A stretch of DNA of 64,000 nt from JAGNLM01 sp964439835 (GTDB lineage: Bacteria; Pseudomonadota; Gammaproteobacteria; JAABTG01): NCBI GenBank assembly GCA_964439835.1, contig CAYTPQ010000001.1, positions 111,402 to 175,401 of the forward strand, given 5' to 3'. Below are positions 6,748 through 16,376 of this stretch, piece by piece (within the stretch, counting starts at the first letter, position 1; each line of letters opens with the position of its first letter). Position numbers and translations under genes: made by a program. Under the pieces are notes generated by a model. It ran no database searches. It saw nothing but the letters and a program-made list of their open reading frames with translations, and had not been told where the DNA came from.

Positions 6748-7911
6748 ATGAGAGCAAGAACAAAGGGCACCGCCGGCGCGCTCGTTGCGGCATTGTCACT
6801 GGCGCTGACGGTGGATGCGCAGGCGCAGAGAACGGGTACCCGCACCACCACTACGACGTCGCCGACGACGTCGATTAACCCGTACTCCGATCCCTGGCTC
6901 GCGACCATCTATGGCGAGACCACGTACAGCTTCACGTATGTTGAAGCTCCGCCCAGCAGTGGCCTAATCAACCTACTCAGCTCCAGTTGGTCCGGGGTGG
7001 GTTCTCTGTTGCCGGTCCTCCTCAATGCCAAGCTTTCGGTCACGGGCTCAGGTCTCACAAGTGATTGGACAGAAATTCCAGGACCGAACGGAGAGCCTTG
7101 TGGAGGAGAGAATGGGAACTGTCGGACCGAGCTAAACGTGCCCGTCGACTTCCACTTCAACTACACAAATGGTTACGGTGTCACCGGAGACCTATACGAC
7201 CTCCTGACCGGCAACTCCACTTCCGACACCAGCGGTTACGTCTTCGAGTGGCGAGACGACGGATTGCTGTTCAACACAGTAGATATCCCATTAACCCTCC
7301 AGATCCCCTTCATCGGCCCAACAACACTGCTCCCTGCATCCGAGGGAAGTGGTCAGATGGTGGAGCAGGTGGGAGCGGGAACCAGCCAACCGAATCGCGA
7401 GGTCCTTGGCTTCGTGGAGGACAGCGCTTTCGTGGGAGACTGCAAGATTGGTGATCCGAAATTGTACGCCTGCATCCTCGACCTCTATGCGACTCCGGGC
7501 GAGGACGGTCTTCTGCTTCGCCTGTTCTGCCCCGACTGGCCCGACGTGACAACGTGCTTCAGCGACAACAGCCCGACGTACGGCGGCGCTTCCCTGCTGT
7601 CCACTGCGAGTGTCGCCCCCGCCTCCACCAACGGAACGATCCTCCCGGGACTCGGGCTGGGCATCTTCCGCCTGAGCCCGGAGGACTGTCTCACGGAGCA
7701 CCCAAACGACGCGTCCCTGTGCGAAGAGGCGACGTTGACCGAGAACGCCATCGCGCTCGGCGAGCAGTTCGGCAACCGGGGCGGCATCGTCGTGTTCAAC
7801 GCGGCCACGGAAGCGCCCGAGCCCGCGAGCCTGGCGCTGCTGGGCGTCGGTCTGGCCGGGATGGGCTTGATGCGGCAGCGCGTGCGGCGTCGCCGGCCAG
7901 CGGCGCACTGA
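6748..7911 (+). CDS. PEP-CTERM sorting domain protein 1
   Basis: This 387-residue secreted protein has a signal peptide (residues 1 to about 28, ending AQAQ) and a Thr-rich linker followed by NPYSDPW. The long body carries Cys pairs. The C-terminus is a canonical PEP-CTERM tag: APEPASLALLGVGLAGMGL then an Arg cluster. Such proteins are exported, cleaved by exosortase and linked to the outer envelope or exopolysaccharide. ATG 6748 is preferred over the upstream 6715 frame because it has a Shine-Dalgarno (AGAGG) and opens directly into the signal peptide. The body matches no domain I recognise. A paralogue is at 9626. Confidence 0.85.
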   Translation: MRARTKGTAGALVAALSLALTVDAQAQRTGTRTTTTTSPTTSINPYSDPWLATIYGETTYSFTYVEAPPSSGLINLLSSSWSGVGSLLPVLLNAKLSVTGSGLTSDWTEIPGPNGEPCGGENGNCRTELNVPVDFHFNYTNGYGVTGDLYDLLTGNSTSDTSGYVFEWRDDGLLFNTVDIPLTLQIPFIGPTTLLPASEGSGQMVEQVGAGTSQPNREVLGFVEDSAFVGDCKIGDPKLYACILDLYATPGEDGLLLRLFCPDWPDVTTCFSDNSPTYGGASLLSTASVAPASTNGTILPGLGLGIFRLSPEDCLTEHPNDASLCEEATLTENAIALGEQFGNRGGIVVFNAATEAPEPASLALLGVGLAGMGLMRQRVRRRRPAAH

Positions 7912-8031
7912 GGCCCGAGAGCAGGCAGACTGCTCGGCCGGTCGCAAAGACCCCCGGCGAACAGAGATGCCGGGGCGCGCGCAAGTCTGCCGGGAAGCCG
8001 GTGGGTCGGTTTTGCGCCTCTCGACCCCCCC

Positions 8032-9225
8032 TTACGCCAGCAACTCCTCGCAGCGCGACACGATGGCCTCCAGCGCGGCGCCAGGCTCGTAGTCGGCGTG
8101 CCGGGCAGCGAATTGTTGGGCCGCCGCGCGGAAGGAGGCCTCCCCGGTCAGGCGATTCAGGGCCTCGCGGATGTCTGCCTGTCCCACCGGCTCGACCAAG
8201 ACGAGGCCGGCGCCTAGCCGCTGAACGTTCAGGGCCGTGATCAGCTGCTCGGCGTGCATGGGGACGGACAGGATCGGAACGCCGGCTAACAGGGCTTGGG
8301 AGACGGTCCCCAACCCCGCGTAGCCGACGAAGAGGTCCACCTGCCCAAGAGCGGCACTCAGGTCGACGGGGTCCGGGGAGAGCGTGACGTTGCGCCCCGA
8401 CCATCGCTTGCGAAACCTGGGCGTAACGTCTGGCACGAACACCAGCGCCCGCAGGTCCGCCTCCTGCAAGGCGGCGAGGAGGTTCTCCAGGCCCGGCGTC
8501 TCCTTCCGCAGGTACCCGAAAACCCTGGCGCCCCCACCCCGGGGCCACGCGGGCGGTATGCCCTTCAGCCCGCCAATCAGCGGGTCCCAGTAGCGCTGGC
8601 CGGTGCGGCCGGGGTAGTGGTCGAGCTCCGGAAACGTGCAGAGAAAATCCTCCGCCACGTCGAAGAGGTCGGCGAGCCGTCCGAGCCCGGCCAGACCGAT
8701 CACCGACAACGTGCGGTTCACCGTGTCGAGCGCCAGACGCTCGCTGTAGGCCAGGCGGACAATCGGTACCGGCTCCCACGTCCGGAACGCAGGGATCGGC
8801 TCGGTCCGGGAGGGCGAGAAGAAGCCGTTGCCTTGCACCACGACCGGGATCGCCAGGCTCCGCGCGGCCAGCTGTGCCGTGGGGGCGGAGTTGGCGATGA
8901 GCAGGTCGGGCCGTTGCTGCTCGAACAGGCGTCTCCAGCCCTGCACGGGACCGAGCAACGCCTCGGGGCTGTGGTAACCGGTGCGGAGCAGGATCTCCGC
9001 GAAGCTCGCGGGGGATCCCAAGCCCGCGGCGCCCGCGACGCCGAGCGGGGCCTGCAGGACGGTGAAGGACTCGCCGCGAAGGACGTTACTCGCGCGGGCC
9101 ACTTCCCGTAGGGCCATGACGACCCGGTGGCCGCGCGCGTGCAGGTCCCGGGCGAGGGGCAACATCTCCCCCACGTGTCCCAGGTTGCCACCGAGCTCCC
9201 AAGCGAAGAGTACGGTCTTCGTCAC
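8032..9225 (-). CDS. UGT/MGT-type glycosyltransferase
   Basis: This 397-residue GT-B enzyme opens with VLFAWELGGNLGHVGEMLPLARDLHARGHRV, the N-terminal Rossmann half of macrolide/rhamnosyl-type glycosyltransferases. The C-terminal half includes LFVGYAGLGTVSQALLAGVPILSVPMHAEQ, corresponding to the nucleotide-sugar binding signature (usually HGGxGT; here YAGLGT, so the donor-contacting His/Gly pair is altered). It is cytoplasmic. It starts with GTG, lies antiparallel between the two PEP-CTERM genes, and may build a surface glycan or decorate the exported proteins. The acceptor is unknown. Confidence 0.8.
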   Translation of the reverse strand: MTKTVLFAWELGGNLGHVGEMLPLARDLHARGHRVVMALREVARASNVLRGESFTVLQAPLGVAGAAGLGSPASFAEILLRTGYHSPEALLGPVQGWRRLFEQQRPDLLIANSAPTAQLAARSLAIPVVVQGNGFFSPSRTEPIPAFRTWEPVPIVRLAYSERLALDTVNRTLSVIGLAGLGRLADLFDVAEDFLCTFPELDHYPGRTGQRYWDPLIGGLKGIPPAWPRGGGARVFGYLRKETPGLENLLAALQEADLRALVFVPDVTPRFRKRWSGRNVTLSPDPVDLSAALGQVDLFVGYAGLGTVSQALLAGVPILSVPMHAEQLITALNVQRLGAGLVLVEPVGQADIREALNRLTGEASFRAAAQQFAARHADYEPGAALEAIVSRCEELLA

Positions 9226-9625
9226 GGGAGGGGCGAGAAGCCGGCAGGCACGGCGCGACGGGAAGCCTCAGGCACTGGCCTGGCCTGGCTGGACTCGGGC
9301 CGACGGGGCGAGGCGAGGCGAGGCGGAAAGACACCAGAGCTTCTTGATCGGGGCCGGAACCGAGTGGTGTGCCGAGCATACATGGAGCGGCGCCCCGGGG
9401 GCCGGAGTCTCTGCCAACCGGAGCGTGCCGTGCCGGGGGACGCATATATCGGAAAGCTTTACAGTTGATGCAGGTTTAGGGGCGCTCTATCCACTCAACC
9501 CGCTGAAGGAAAGAGTATTTCCTGTGTCGGCGCGAACTTTGCTTTCGGGTGGCATGGCCCTGCGCTTCGCGGAGGCCGCACGGCTCGCACGCATGTTATT
9601 CAAGTCGACTGGAGGGCCACCCCCC
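9226..9625. other. Divergent intergenic region
   Basis: This 400-bp gap separates the glycosyltransferase (minus) from PEP-CTERM gene 2 (plus). It includes a short GCGAG tandem run near 9310 and a locally AT-rich stretch (about 9444-9480) that is the best place for the plus-strand promoter. The open frames that cross it appear to be non-coding. Confidence 0.4.
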
Positions 9626-10762
9626 GTGAGCGCGCATATCGGCCGTTTCGCCATCAAGCCCCTCGCCCTCGCCGTCATCGCCGTCGTCGCCGCCGCTGCG
9701 ACCAGCGATGCCATGGCGCAGCGCCGGGGCAGCACCACCACGACCACCTCCACCACGCCCACGACCCAGGTGAATCCGTACTCTGACCCCTGGTTCGGGA
9801 TCGTTTGGGGCGAACTGGGCTGGGAGCTCAGTAAAGCTCTCGACGATTGGGGCAATCCTCAGACGTATGTTTTTGAGCAGTCGGACTTCGAAAAGGACTG
9901 CTTCAGTGAATCCGGTGGTTGCACCCAAAACTTACTCAACCTCACCCTGAGTGGCACGAGCCTGAGCAGTTACTGGTGGGAGACGCAGGACGATGCCGGC
10001 ACGAGTCTGACGGAGGAGTTCGAACCAGACGAAGTAGCGGACTCCACTCCGCCGGGGAACGCGCCGCCGCCAGAGAATGCCCAGGGGTTCCCCGTGGACT
10101 TCAGGTACAACCTCTTCAACGGTGCCGAGATCCCTCAGGTGGTCGACGGGCAGTACGTCTTCAACAGCGCGGCCTTCCTGGCGGGCGAGGACGTCCCGCT
10201 AACGGTTGTCTTCGGGGGCCTACCGGGTCCGAACAGTAGTCCTTTCAGCTGGAAGGTCACCGAAGACGGCAGCCCGACAAATATTGATGGGAGCGCCTTC
10301 GGCGTCCTGACGGAGAAGACGACCGAGTTCCTCTCGTTCATCGAGACACCTGATTCCAACAATTCTCTTGATTGCCCGGCGGGCGGCGTCGCGGTCAACA
10401 GCACTGACCCCGACCCGAACTGCATCCTCGACCTGTACGGTATCAAGACTAGCGTCGGGGGTCTTCCGCTTCTGACCGCCCCCATCAGCACCTACGCGGT
10501 CCTCAGGTTCTCGAGTCCGGGGGTGATCGAGGGCCTCGCCTTCGTGACGAACACCTTTAGCATCGATGGCGGAGAGGGCGGCGCCCCTCTGCCGGATAAC
10601 TGCGTCCCTTCCATGGGTCCGGCCAACTGCAATGGCGCAAGCAGCAGAATCGTTGGAGAAAACTTCCGTCTCGTCCCCGAGCCCGGCACGGTCGCATTGC
10701 TCGGCCTCGGCCTGGCGGGTCTCGGCGTCGCGCGGCGTCGGCGCACGGTCGCGGATCGCTGA
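9626..10762 (+). CDS. PEP-CTERM sorting domain protein 2
   Basis: This protein of about 378 residues is paralogous to the one at 6748. It has a signal peptide ending SDAMAQ, a Thr-rich stretch followed by NPYSDPW, an acidic body with Cys residues including DPNCILDLYG (compare ACILDLYA in paralogue 1), and a C-terminal VPEPGTVALLGLGLAGLGVARRRR tag. GTG 9626 is chosen because a GGAGGG Shine-Dalgarno sits 9 bp upstream and it gives a normal signal peptide. ATG 9593 is the alternative. It is exported and sorted by an exosortase not encoded here. A terminator follows. Confidence 0.83.
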   Translation: MSAHIGRFAIKPLALAVIAVVAAAATSDAMAQRRGSTTTTTSTTPTTQVNPYSDPWFGIVWGELGWELSKALDDWGNPQTYVFEQSDFEKDCFSESGGCTQNLLNLTLSGTSLSSYWWETQDDAGTSLTEEFEPDEVADSTPPGNAPPPENAQGFPVDFRYNLFNGAEIPQVVDGQYVFNSAAFLAGEDVPLTVVFGGLPGPNSSPFSWKVTEDGSPTNIDGSAFGVLTEKTTEFLSFIETPDSNNSLDCPAGGVAVNSTDPDPNCILDLYGIKTSVGGLPLLTAPISTYAVLRFSSPGVIEGLAFVTNTFSIDGGEGGAPLPDNCVPSMGPANCNGASSRIVGENFRLVPEPGTVALLGLGLAGLGVARRRRTVADR

Positions 10763-10797
10763 GCTCGCGGGCGCCCTGCGCCGCAGTTGCATCTGAC

Positions 10798-10837
10798 GGC
10801 CCTGGCCGAGTTACCCCTCGGCCGGGGCCTTTGTATT
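10798..10837 (+). terminator. Rho-independent terminator after PEP-CTERM gene 2
   Basis: A 13-bp stem with one G-T pair (10798-10810 with 10817-10829), 6-nt loop, followed by TTTGTATTT. Confidence 0.8.
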
Positions 10838-11030
10838 TCCGCCCCTCGCGGCTCTTCTCATCGCTCACTGATTAGTCTATGTTGAGTCCCTGACCCGGCT
10901 GTCCCGCGGAGTTTTCAGTAGCCGGGGCGCGGTTCTCCGAGACGTGCCATGGGGCCAGCGCGGTCGGGTGTCGCGACCGATGTGACGCCGGTGCAACGGC
11001 CAACGGGGAACCGCGGTGGGGGGAGAAAGC

Positions 11031-14000
11031 GTGCGGCGAGAGAGAGGCCGACCCGTTCGGGGCGGGCGAACCAGTACGGGCTGGCGGCGTTCGACCCTCG
11101 CCGGTCTGGTGTTGACCCTGGGTTCGGGGTTTCCGGGCGCAGGCCAGGCGCAGGCGCCAATCGTCCGTGACGGCACCGTCGGCCCTGCCGGGCCAGTCAA
11201 CGCCGCCGGGGGCGTCTACACCATACCCGCCAGCGACGGCACCTCGGCCGGCGCGAACCTCTTCCACAGCTTTTCCAACTTCAATGTCCCCGCCGCAACG
11301 ACCGTGCAGTTCACGGACACGGGCGCGCCGAGCGCGGTCGCGAACGTGATCAGCCGCGTAACCGGCAGCAACCAGACCCGCATCGAGGGCACCCTCTCCA
11401 ACATCCCCGGCGCCAACTTCTATCTCCTGAACCCGCGCGGGGTCTTCATCGGTGAGAACGCCTTCATCGACGTCTCGGGCTCGTTCCACGTCTCGAGCGG
11501 CGACTACATCCGCTTCGGCGACGGCGGGCGCTTCTACGCTGACCCGGCACGGGTGAGCACCTTCTCGACCGCGGAGCCGGCGGCGTTCGGCTTCCTGGGC
11601 GGAAATCCATCGGGTGGGACGCGCGGCACGATCGAGGTGTCGGGCAGCCCCTTCGACGCCGGCTTCGGCTTCGGCATCCACGTCATCCCCGACGGCCAGG
11701 CCTGGTCCTTCGTCGGCGGCGACGTGCGCATCGGATGGGGCGACACCCAGCTCGCCTACCTGTTCAGCTGGGCAGGGCGCGTGAACCTGGTGAGCGTCGC
11801 CTCCGCGGGCGAGGTGCAGCTGACGCCGACCGGCGTCACGCTGGACGGGGTGAGCGCGCTGGGTCGCGTCGACATCGTCGAGGGCAGCTCGTTCGACGTG
11901 CGCGACATCTACATCCGGGCGGGGACGCTGAACATCGACGACTCGTACCTGGCGTCCGGGGTCTTCACCGACACCGAGGGAGTCATCGACGTGGCCGTCA
12001 CGGGCGACGCCACCATCGGCGGAGCCGGCGGATTCTGGGAGGCGGGCTTCTTCTCGGCGGCCGGCGCGGAGTTCGGCGGATTCGGCCCCGGTGCGCCGAT
12101 CCGGCTCGCCGTGAGCGGAACGCTTGCCGTCGACGGCATCGGCAGCGTGCAGACGCTGAACCGCAGCTTCGGCACCGAGAACGCGGGCGCCGTCGACATC
12201 GTCGCCGGCACGGTGGAGATCCGGAACGGCGGCTTCGTCGTCAGCCGCAACGACGCAGGCTCGGGTACCGGCGGGGCGCTGCGGATCGAGTCCCAAACCC
12301 TGCGACTCTCGGGGGACGGACCGCGCTCCGCCTCCGCCCCCGACTTCTTCGCCTTCGACGCCACGCCTGGCATCGCCGCCTACACCACCAACGGAGCGGA
12401 CGCCGGTAGCGTAAGCGTCACCTCCAGCTTGCTGGAAGTGCTGGGCGGCGCCGAGGTGAGCGCCCGCACGTTCGGCGCCGGCCGGGGCGGTGACCTGACC
12501 ATCGACGTGACCGAGGTTCGAGTGTCCCGCGGCGGCGCGGCCGCCGGCGGCATCGCGGCCGAATCGATCGGCACCCAGCCCGGGGGAGGGGTCATCCCGA
12601 CGGGGGACGCTGGCAATCTGGTCATCCGCGCCGCACGGCTCTCGCTGCTCGACGACAACGCCCAGGTCAGCGCCAGCACCAACTCGACCGGGCGCGCCGG
12701 CGCGGTCACCATCACCGCGACAGAGTCGGTCACGACTGCGGGCCGCAACAGCGGAGTCTTCAGCAGTACCCGGGGCAAAGCCGCCGAGATCGGCGCGCAG
12801 CCGGGCGACGCGGGTAACGTCGCCATCACCACGCCACTGCTCCGGATGGACGGGCCCGGGCGCATCGAGGCGGCCACCAGCGGTGACGGCAGTGCGGGGT
12901 CCGTGCTCCTGGACGTGGGCCGCCTGGAGCTCCTGGGTGGCGCCCAGGTGCGGTCGTTCAGCGGCCAGGTGCTGCCGGGCGCGTCGGCGCCGGACGTCGG
13001 CCTCGGCAACGCCGGCACCGTCAGCGTCAGGGCGAGCGAGTCCGCTTCCCTCTCCGGCGTCAGCGAGACCGGGGCGCCGACCTCGCTCTCCAGTCAGACC
13101 CGCGGCCCGGGCGCCGGCGGGCAGGTCGAGGTCTACACCCCGCTCCTGACGCTGGCCGACGGGGCGCTCATCGGCGCCGACACCGGCGGCGACGGCGACG
13201 CGGGGGCGGTCTACGTCGAGGTCGACCGCGCAACCCTGTCGGGCGGCGCGCGGATCAGCAGCGACAGCGGTATCACGGTGGGCGGTCTCGACCTGCTGGG
13301 GACGGGCGAGGGCGGCGGCGTCACCCTGGTCGCGCGGGAGAGCGCCAGTCTGAGCGGTAGCGGTACCCGTGTCTCGACCCGGACCCAGGGAGCCGGGTCG
13401 GGCGGAGTGGTAACCCTTCAGGCCGGCGCCATTGACCTCGCGGGCGGCGCGGTAATCGCGTCCGACACCTCCGGCACGGGAGACGCGGGCGCGGTCTTGC
13501 TCTACGGAGACACGACTCGCCTGAGCGGCAGCGGGACGCGCGTTTCGACCGAGACGCGCGGCACCGGCGCCGGCGGAGGCGTGCTGATCGCGGGACCGAG
13601 TCTGCAGTTGCAGGGCGGGGCGGTCGTCAGCGCCGAGACCTTCGGCACCGGCAACGCCGGCGCGGTGGTCTTGGAGGGCGGCAACGTTGCGCTCGCCGGC
13701 AGCGGGACGCGCGTCTCCACCGGCACCAGCGGCCCCGGACGCGGCGGCGACGTCGAGATCTCCGGCGAGCAGCTGTCGATTACGAGCGGCGCGTCGGTAT
13801 CCGCCAGCAGCACCGGCACCGGCCTCGCGGGCAACATCACCATCCGCCTCGGGGACAGCCTGACCATGCAGGGCGGGAGCGTGACGACGCAGGCCGTCAC
13901 CTCGGACGGCGGCAACATCACCATCACAGCGCCGCGGCTCATCCACCTGCGGGACAGCCAGATCACCACGTCGGTCGAAAGCGGGACGGGCGGGGGCGGC

Positions 14001-14456
14001 AACATCTTCATCGACCCGCAGTTCGTGGTGCTCCAGAACAGCCAGATCATCGCCAACGCCTTCGGCGGGCCGGGCGGCAACATCCGGATCGTCGCCGGGC
14101 AGCTGATCGCCGACCCCTCGACCCTCATCTCGGCCTCGTCGGCCCTCGGCATCGACGGCACCGTGAACATCGACGCCCCCGACACCAACGTCAGCTCCGC
14201 CCTGGTGGCTCTGCCCGAGTCCTACCTGGACGCCTCGAGCCTGCTGCAGCCGAGCTGCGGGGCGGCGCGCGCGGGCTTGAGCAGCCTGGTCGAGGTGGGC
14301 CGCGGCGGCCTGCCGCCGGACCCGGACGGGTATCTCTGGAGCGTGGACGTGGACACGAAGACCGTCGCCCCGGCCAGCCGCCGGACCGCCGCCCGCGCCG
14401 CGGCGAACCCCTTCGAGGGCGCCCTCGCCTTCGCCGGCCAGGGGTGCCGGCGGTGA
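11031..14456 (+). CDS. TpsA filamentous-hemagglutinin-like exoprotein
   Basis: This protein of about 1,141 residues is a large secreted adhesin. A basic N-terminus and signal peptide end near GQAQA. The TPS secretion domain follows, with ANLFHSFSNFNV, IEGTLSNIPGANFYLLNPRGVFIGENAFIDVSGSF and FGFLG motifs that the TpsB pore recognises. The rest is a Gly/Ser/Thr-rich beta-helix, including three copies of a 57-residue repeat starting LSGSGTRVST at 13350, 13521 and 13692. The C-terminal part (LPESYLDASSLLQPSCGAARAG) is typical of cyanobacterial and gammaproteobacterial FHA proteins. GTG 11031 has a GGGGAG Shine-Dalgarno. It overlaps tpsB and is probably co-transcribed with it. Confidence 0.88.
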   Translation: MRRERGRPVRGGRTSTGWRRSTLAGLVLTLGSGFPGAGQAQAPIVRDGTVGPAGPVNAAGGVYTIPASDGTSAGANLFHSFSNFNVPAATTVQFTDTGAPSAVANVISRVTGSNQTRIEGTLSNIPGANFYLLNPRGVFIGENAFIDVSGSFHVSSGDYIRFGDGGRFYADPARVSTFSTAEPAAFGFLGGNPSGGTRGTIEVSGSPFDAGFGFGIHVIPDGQAWSFVGGDVRIGWGDTQLAYLFSWAGRVNLVSVASAGEVQLTPTGVTLDGVSALGRVDIVEGSSFDVRDIYIRAGTLNIDDSYLASGVFTDTEGVIDVAVTGDATIGGAGGFWEAGFFSAAGAEFGGFGPGAPIRLAVSGTLAVDGIGSVQTLNRSFGTENAGAVDIVAGTVEIRNGGFVVSRNDAGSGTGGALRIESQTLRLSGDGPRSASAPDFFAFDATPGIAAYTTNGADAGSVSVTSSLLEVLGGAEVSARTFGAGRGGDLTIDVTEVRVSRGGAAAGGIAAESIGTQPGGGVIPTGDAGNLVIRAARLSLLDDNAQVSASTNSTGRAGAVTITATESVTTAGRNSGVFSSTRGKAAEIGAQPGDAGNVAITTPLLRMDGPGRIEAATSGDGSAGSVLLDVGRLELLGGAQVRSFSGQVLPGASAPDVGLGNAGTVSVRASESASLSGVSETGAPTSLSSQTRGPGAGGQVEVYTPLLTLADGALIGADTGGDGDAGAVYVEVDRATLSGGARISSDSGITVGGLDLLGTGEGGGVTLVARESASLSGSGTRVSTRTQGAGSGGVVTLQAGAIDLAGGAVIASDTSGTGDAGAVLLYGDTTRLSGSGTRVSTETRGTGAGGGVLIAGPSLQLQGGAVVSAETFGTGNAGAVVLEGGNVALAGSGTRVSTGTSGPGRGGDVEISGEQLSITSGASVSASSTGTGLAGNITIRLGDSLTMQGGSVTTQAVTSDGGNITITAPRLIHLRDSQITTSVESGTGGGGNIFIDPQFVVLQNSQIIANAFGGPGGNIRIVAGQLIADPSTLISASSALGIDGTVNIDAPDTNVSSALVALPESYLDASSLLQPSCGAARAGLSSLVEVGRGGLPPDPDGYLWSVDVDTKTVAPASRRTAARAAANPFEGALAFAGQGCRR

Positions 14457-16228
14457 GGCCCCCCGGTCCCGGTACGCCGGCCGGGTTGAGCACGCCTGAA
14501 TTCAGGGCAACCCGGCTGGCCGCGGCCCTGGCGCTGACGCTGGCATCCACCAGCACGCCGGCCCAGCAGTTCGGCGTGCCCGACGTGCCCATCGGCGCCC
14601 CGGGCGCCCGGCAGCTGGAGGACTTCGGCGAGCGGGCCCTGCCCCGCCCGGGCTTCGCCCCCGGCAAGGCGCCAAGCGTCGGCGTGCCGCGACCGGCCGC
14701 CCCGGCAGCAGGCGAGCGGGCCCCGGGTGGGCCGCGGATCCTGCTCCGCGAGGTCCGGGTCACCGGCAACACGGTGCTGCCGGAGGAAGACCTGCGGGCC
14801 GTGACCGCCCCCTACGTCGGCCGCCAAGTCAGTAGCGAGGACCTGGAGACCCTGCGCCTGGCGCTGACCCGGCTCTACGTCGACCGCGGCTACATCAACT
14901 CCGGCGCGGTGATCCCCGACCAGAAGGTCACCGAAGGCGTGGTCGAGGTCCGGATCGTCGAGGGGCGGCTGACGGACATCCAGGTCACCGGCAACCAGCG
15001 GCTCGACAGCGACTACGTGAGCGACCGCCTGGCGCTCGGCGCCGGCCCGCCGCTCAACGTCAAGGGCGTGCAGGAGCAGCTGCAGATCCTGCTCCAGGGG
15101 CCGTTCATCCAGCGCATCAACGCCGAGCTGGAGCCGGGCGACCGGCCGGGCGAGGCGCGCCTGCGGGCGCAGGTCGAGGAGGCCCCTCCGGTGCGGCTCT
15201 CGGTCGGCACCGACACCGACCTCTCGCCGGCCCTCGGCGAGGCGCGTGCGGTGGTGCGCGGCCAGGCCTTCAGCCCGCTCGGGCGCGGCGACGTGCTGAC
15301 CGGCGAGGTCGCGGTCGCGAGCGGCCTGCAAGACTACATCCTCAACTACGCCGTCCCCCTGAACGCCCGGGACCTGACCCTGGACGTCTTCGGCGAGTGG
15401 ACCTCCTCCAAGGTGGTGCGCGGCGAGTTGCAGGACCTGGACATCCGGGCCGAGAGCTCGACCCTCGCCTTCCGCCTGAGCCAGCCGGTCTACCGCACCA
15501 GCCAGGAGCAGCTCACGCTGGCCGCCGGGCTAGATCTGCGGCAGAGCACCACCTGGCTGCTGGACGAGCGCTTCGCCTTCTCGCCGGGGGTGGAGTCCGA
15601 CGGCGAGAGCCACGTCACCGTGCTGCGCTTCGTCGCCGACTGGGTGACCCGCAGCCGCAGCCAGGTGCTGGCGGCACGCTCGACGCTGAGCTGGGGCATC
15701 GACGCCTTCGGCGCCACGGACAACTCCGGCGGCCTGCCGGACGGGCAGTTCGTGGCCTGGCTCGGCCAGTTCCAGTGGGCGCGCCGGCTGGGCGAGACCG
15801 ACAGCCAGCTGGTGTTCCGCTTCGACGGCCAGCTGACCTCCCACCCCCTGCTGCCGCTGGAGCAGTTCGCGGTCGGCGGGCTCACCAGCGTGCGCGGCTA
15901 CCGGACCAACGAGATCGTCCGCGACCGGGGCTACATCGCCTCGCTGGAGCTGCGGGTACCGGTGCTGCGGCGCGAGGACGGCAACCCGATGCTCCAGATC
16001 GTGCCCTTCGTCGACGCCGGCGGCGCCTGGTACAAGGGCTACAGCACGCCCGACCCGAACCGCATCACCAGCGCCGGCCTCGGCCTGCGCTGGGACCCGG
16101 CCCCGCCGGTGCACGCCGAGGTCTACTACGGCCAGAACTTCCAGGGCAAGGGCATCCCCGACGACCCGAGCGGCCTGCAGAACACCGGCTGGAGCTTCTT
16201 GCTCACCGCCGACCTGCTGACTTGGTAG
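14453..16228 (+). CDS. TpsB/ShlB-type outer-membrane secretion pore
   Basis: This protein of about 591 residues has a signal sequence, a Pro-rich linker and two POTRA-type segments: LLREVRVTGNTVLPEEDL through RIVEG, then LTDIQVTGNQRLDSDYV. A 16-stranded FhaC/ShlB barrel follows, with the VRGYRTNEIVRDRGYIASLELRVP signature and a C-terminal aromatic strand. It sits in the outer membrane and translocates the preceding TpsA protein. The GTG at 14453 overlaps the tpsA stop (GTGA), indicating translational coupling. GTG 14444 is an in-frame alternative. Confidence 0.92.
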   Translation: MRPPGPGTPAGLSTPEFRATRLAAALALTLASTSTPAQQFGVPDVPIGAPGARQLEDFGERALPRPGFAPGKAPSVGVPRPAAPAAGERAPGGPRILLREVRVTGNTVLPEEDLRAVTAPYVGRQVSSEDLETLRLALTRLYVDRGYINSGAVIPDQKVTEGVVEVRIVEGRLTDIQVTGNQRLDSDYVSDRLALGAGPPLNVKGVQEQLQILLQGPFIQRINAELEPGDRPGEARLRAQVEEAPPVRLSVGTDTDLSPALGEARAVVRGQAFSPLGRGDVLTGEVAVASGLQDYILNYAVPLNARDLTLDVFGEWTSSKVVRGELQDLDIRAESSTLAFRLSQPVYRTSQEQLTLAAGLDLRQSTTWLLDERFAFSPGVESDGESHVTVLRFVADWVTRSRSQVLAARSTLSWGIDAFGATDNSGGLPDGQFVAWLGQFQWARRLGETDSQLVFRFDGQLTSHPLLPLEQFAVGGLTSVRGYRTNEIVRDRGYIASLELRVPVLRREDGNPMLQIVPFVDAGGAWYKGYSTPDPNRITSAGLGLRWDPAPPVHAEVYYGQNFQGKGIPDDPSGLQNTGWSFLLTADLLTW

Positions 16229-16253
16229 CCGGCTACGCTGGCCGTCGCGCCGT

Positions 16254-16318
16254 GTGCGGCTGAAGGCGCACCTTCGTAATCCGATAGCACCGGCTTGTGG
16301 GGCCGGATTCAGCCGGCC
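16254..16318. repeat. REP-like pair of palindromes, second copy
   Basis: A GTGCGGCTGAAGGCGCAC palindrome (16254-16271) is followed by GGCCGG/CCGGCC arms (16301-16318). These are the same two units as at 21-81 in opposite order. It lies between the convergent tpsB and hypothetical/CHAT genes, where a bidirectional terminator would be expected. Confidence 0.6.
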
Positions 16319-16376
16319 ATGGGTCCGCTGCACGTGTCAGGCGGGCGGAAGCCGGCCCTACCACGGCCCCCCCCCA

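Noticed and set aside
9553..9567. Sigma-54 promoter ahead of PEP-CTERM gene 2
   Set aside because: TGGCATG...CTGC has a spacing one base short of the -24/-12 consensus and lies inside the possible longer frame.
10872..13946. 1,024-codon minus-strand open frame opposite tpsA
   Set aside because: Low-complexity Ala/Arg/Asp composition is expected from reading a GC-rich repetitive gene backwards; tpsA has signal peptide, TPS domain and start signals.
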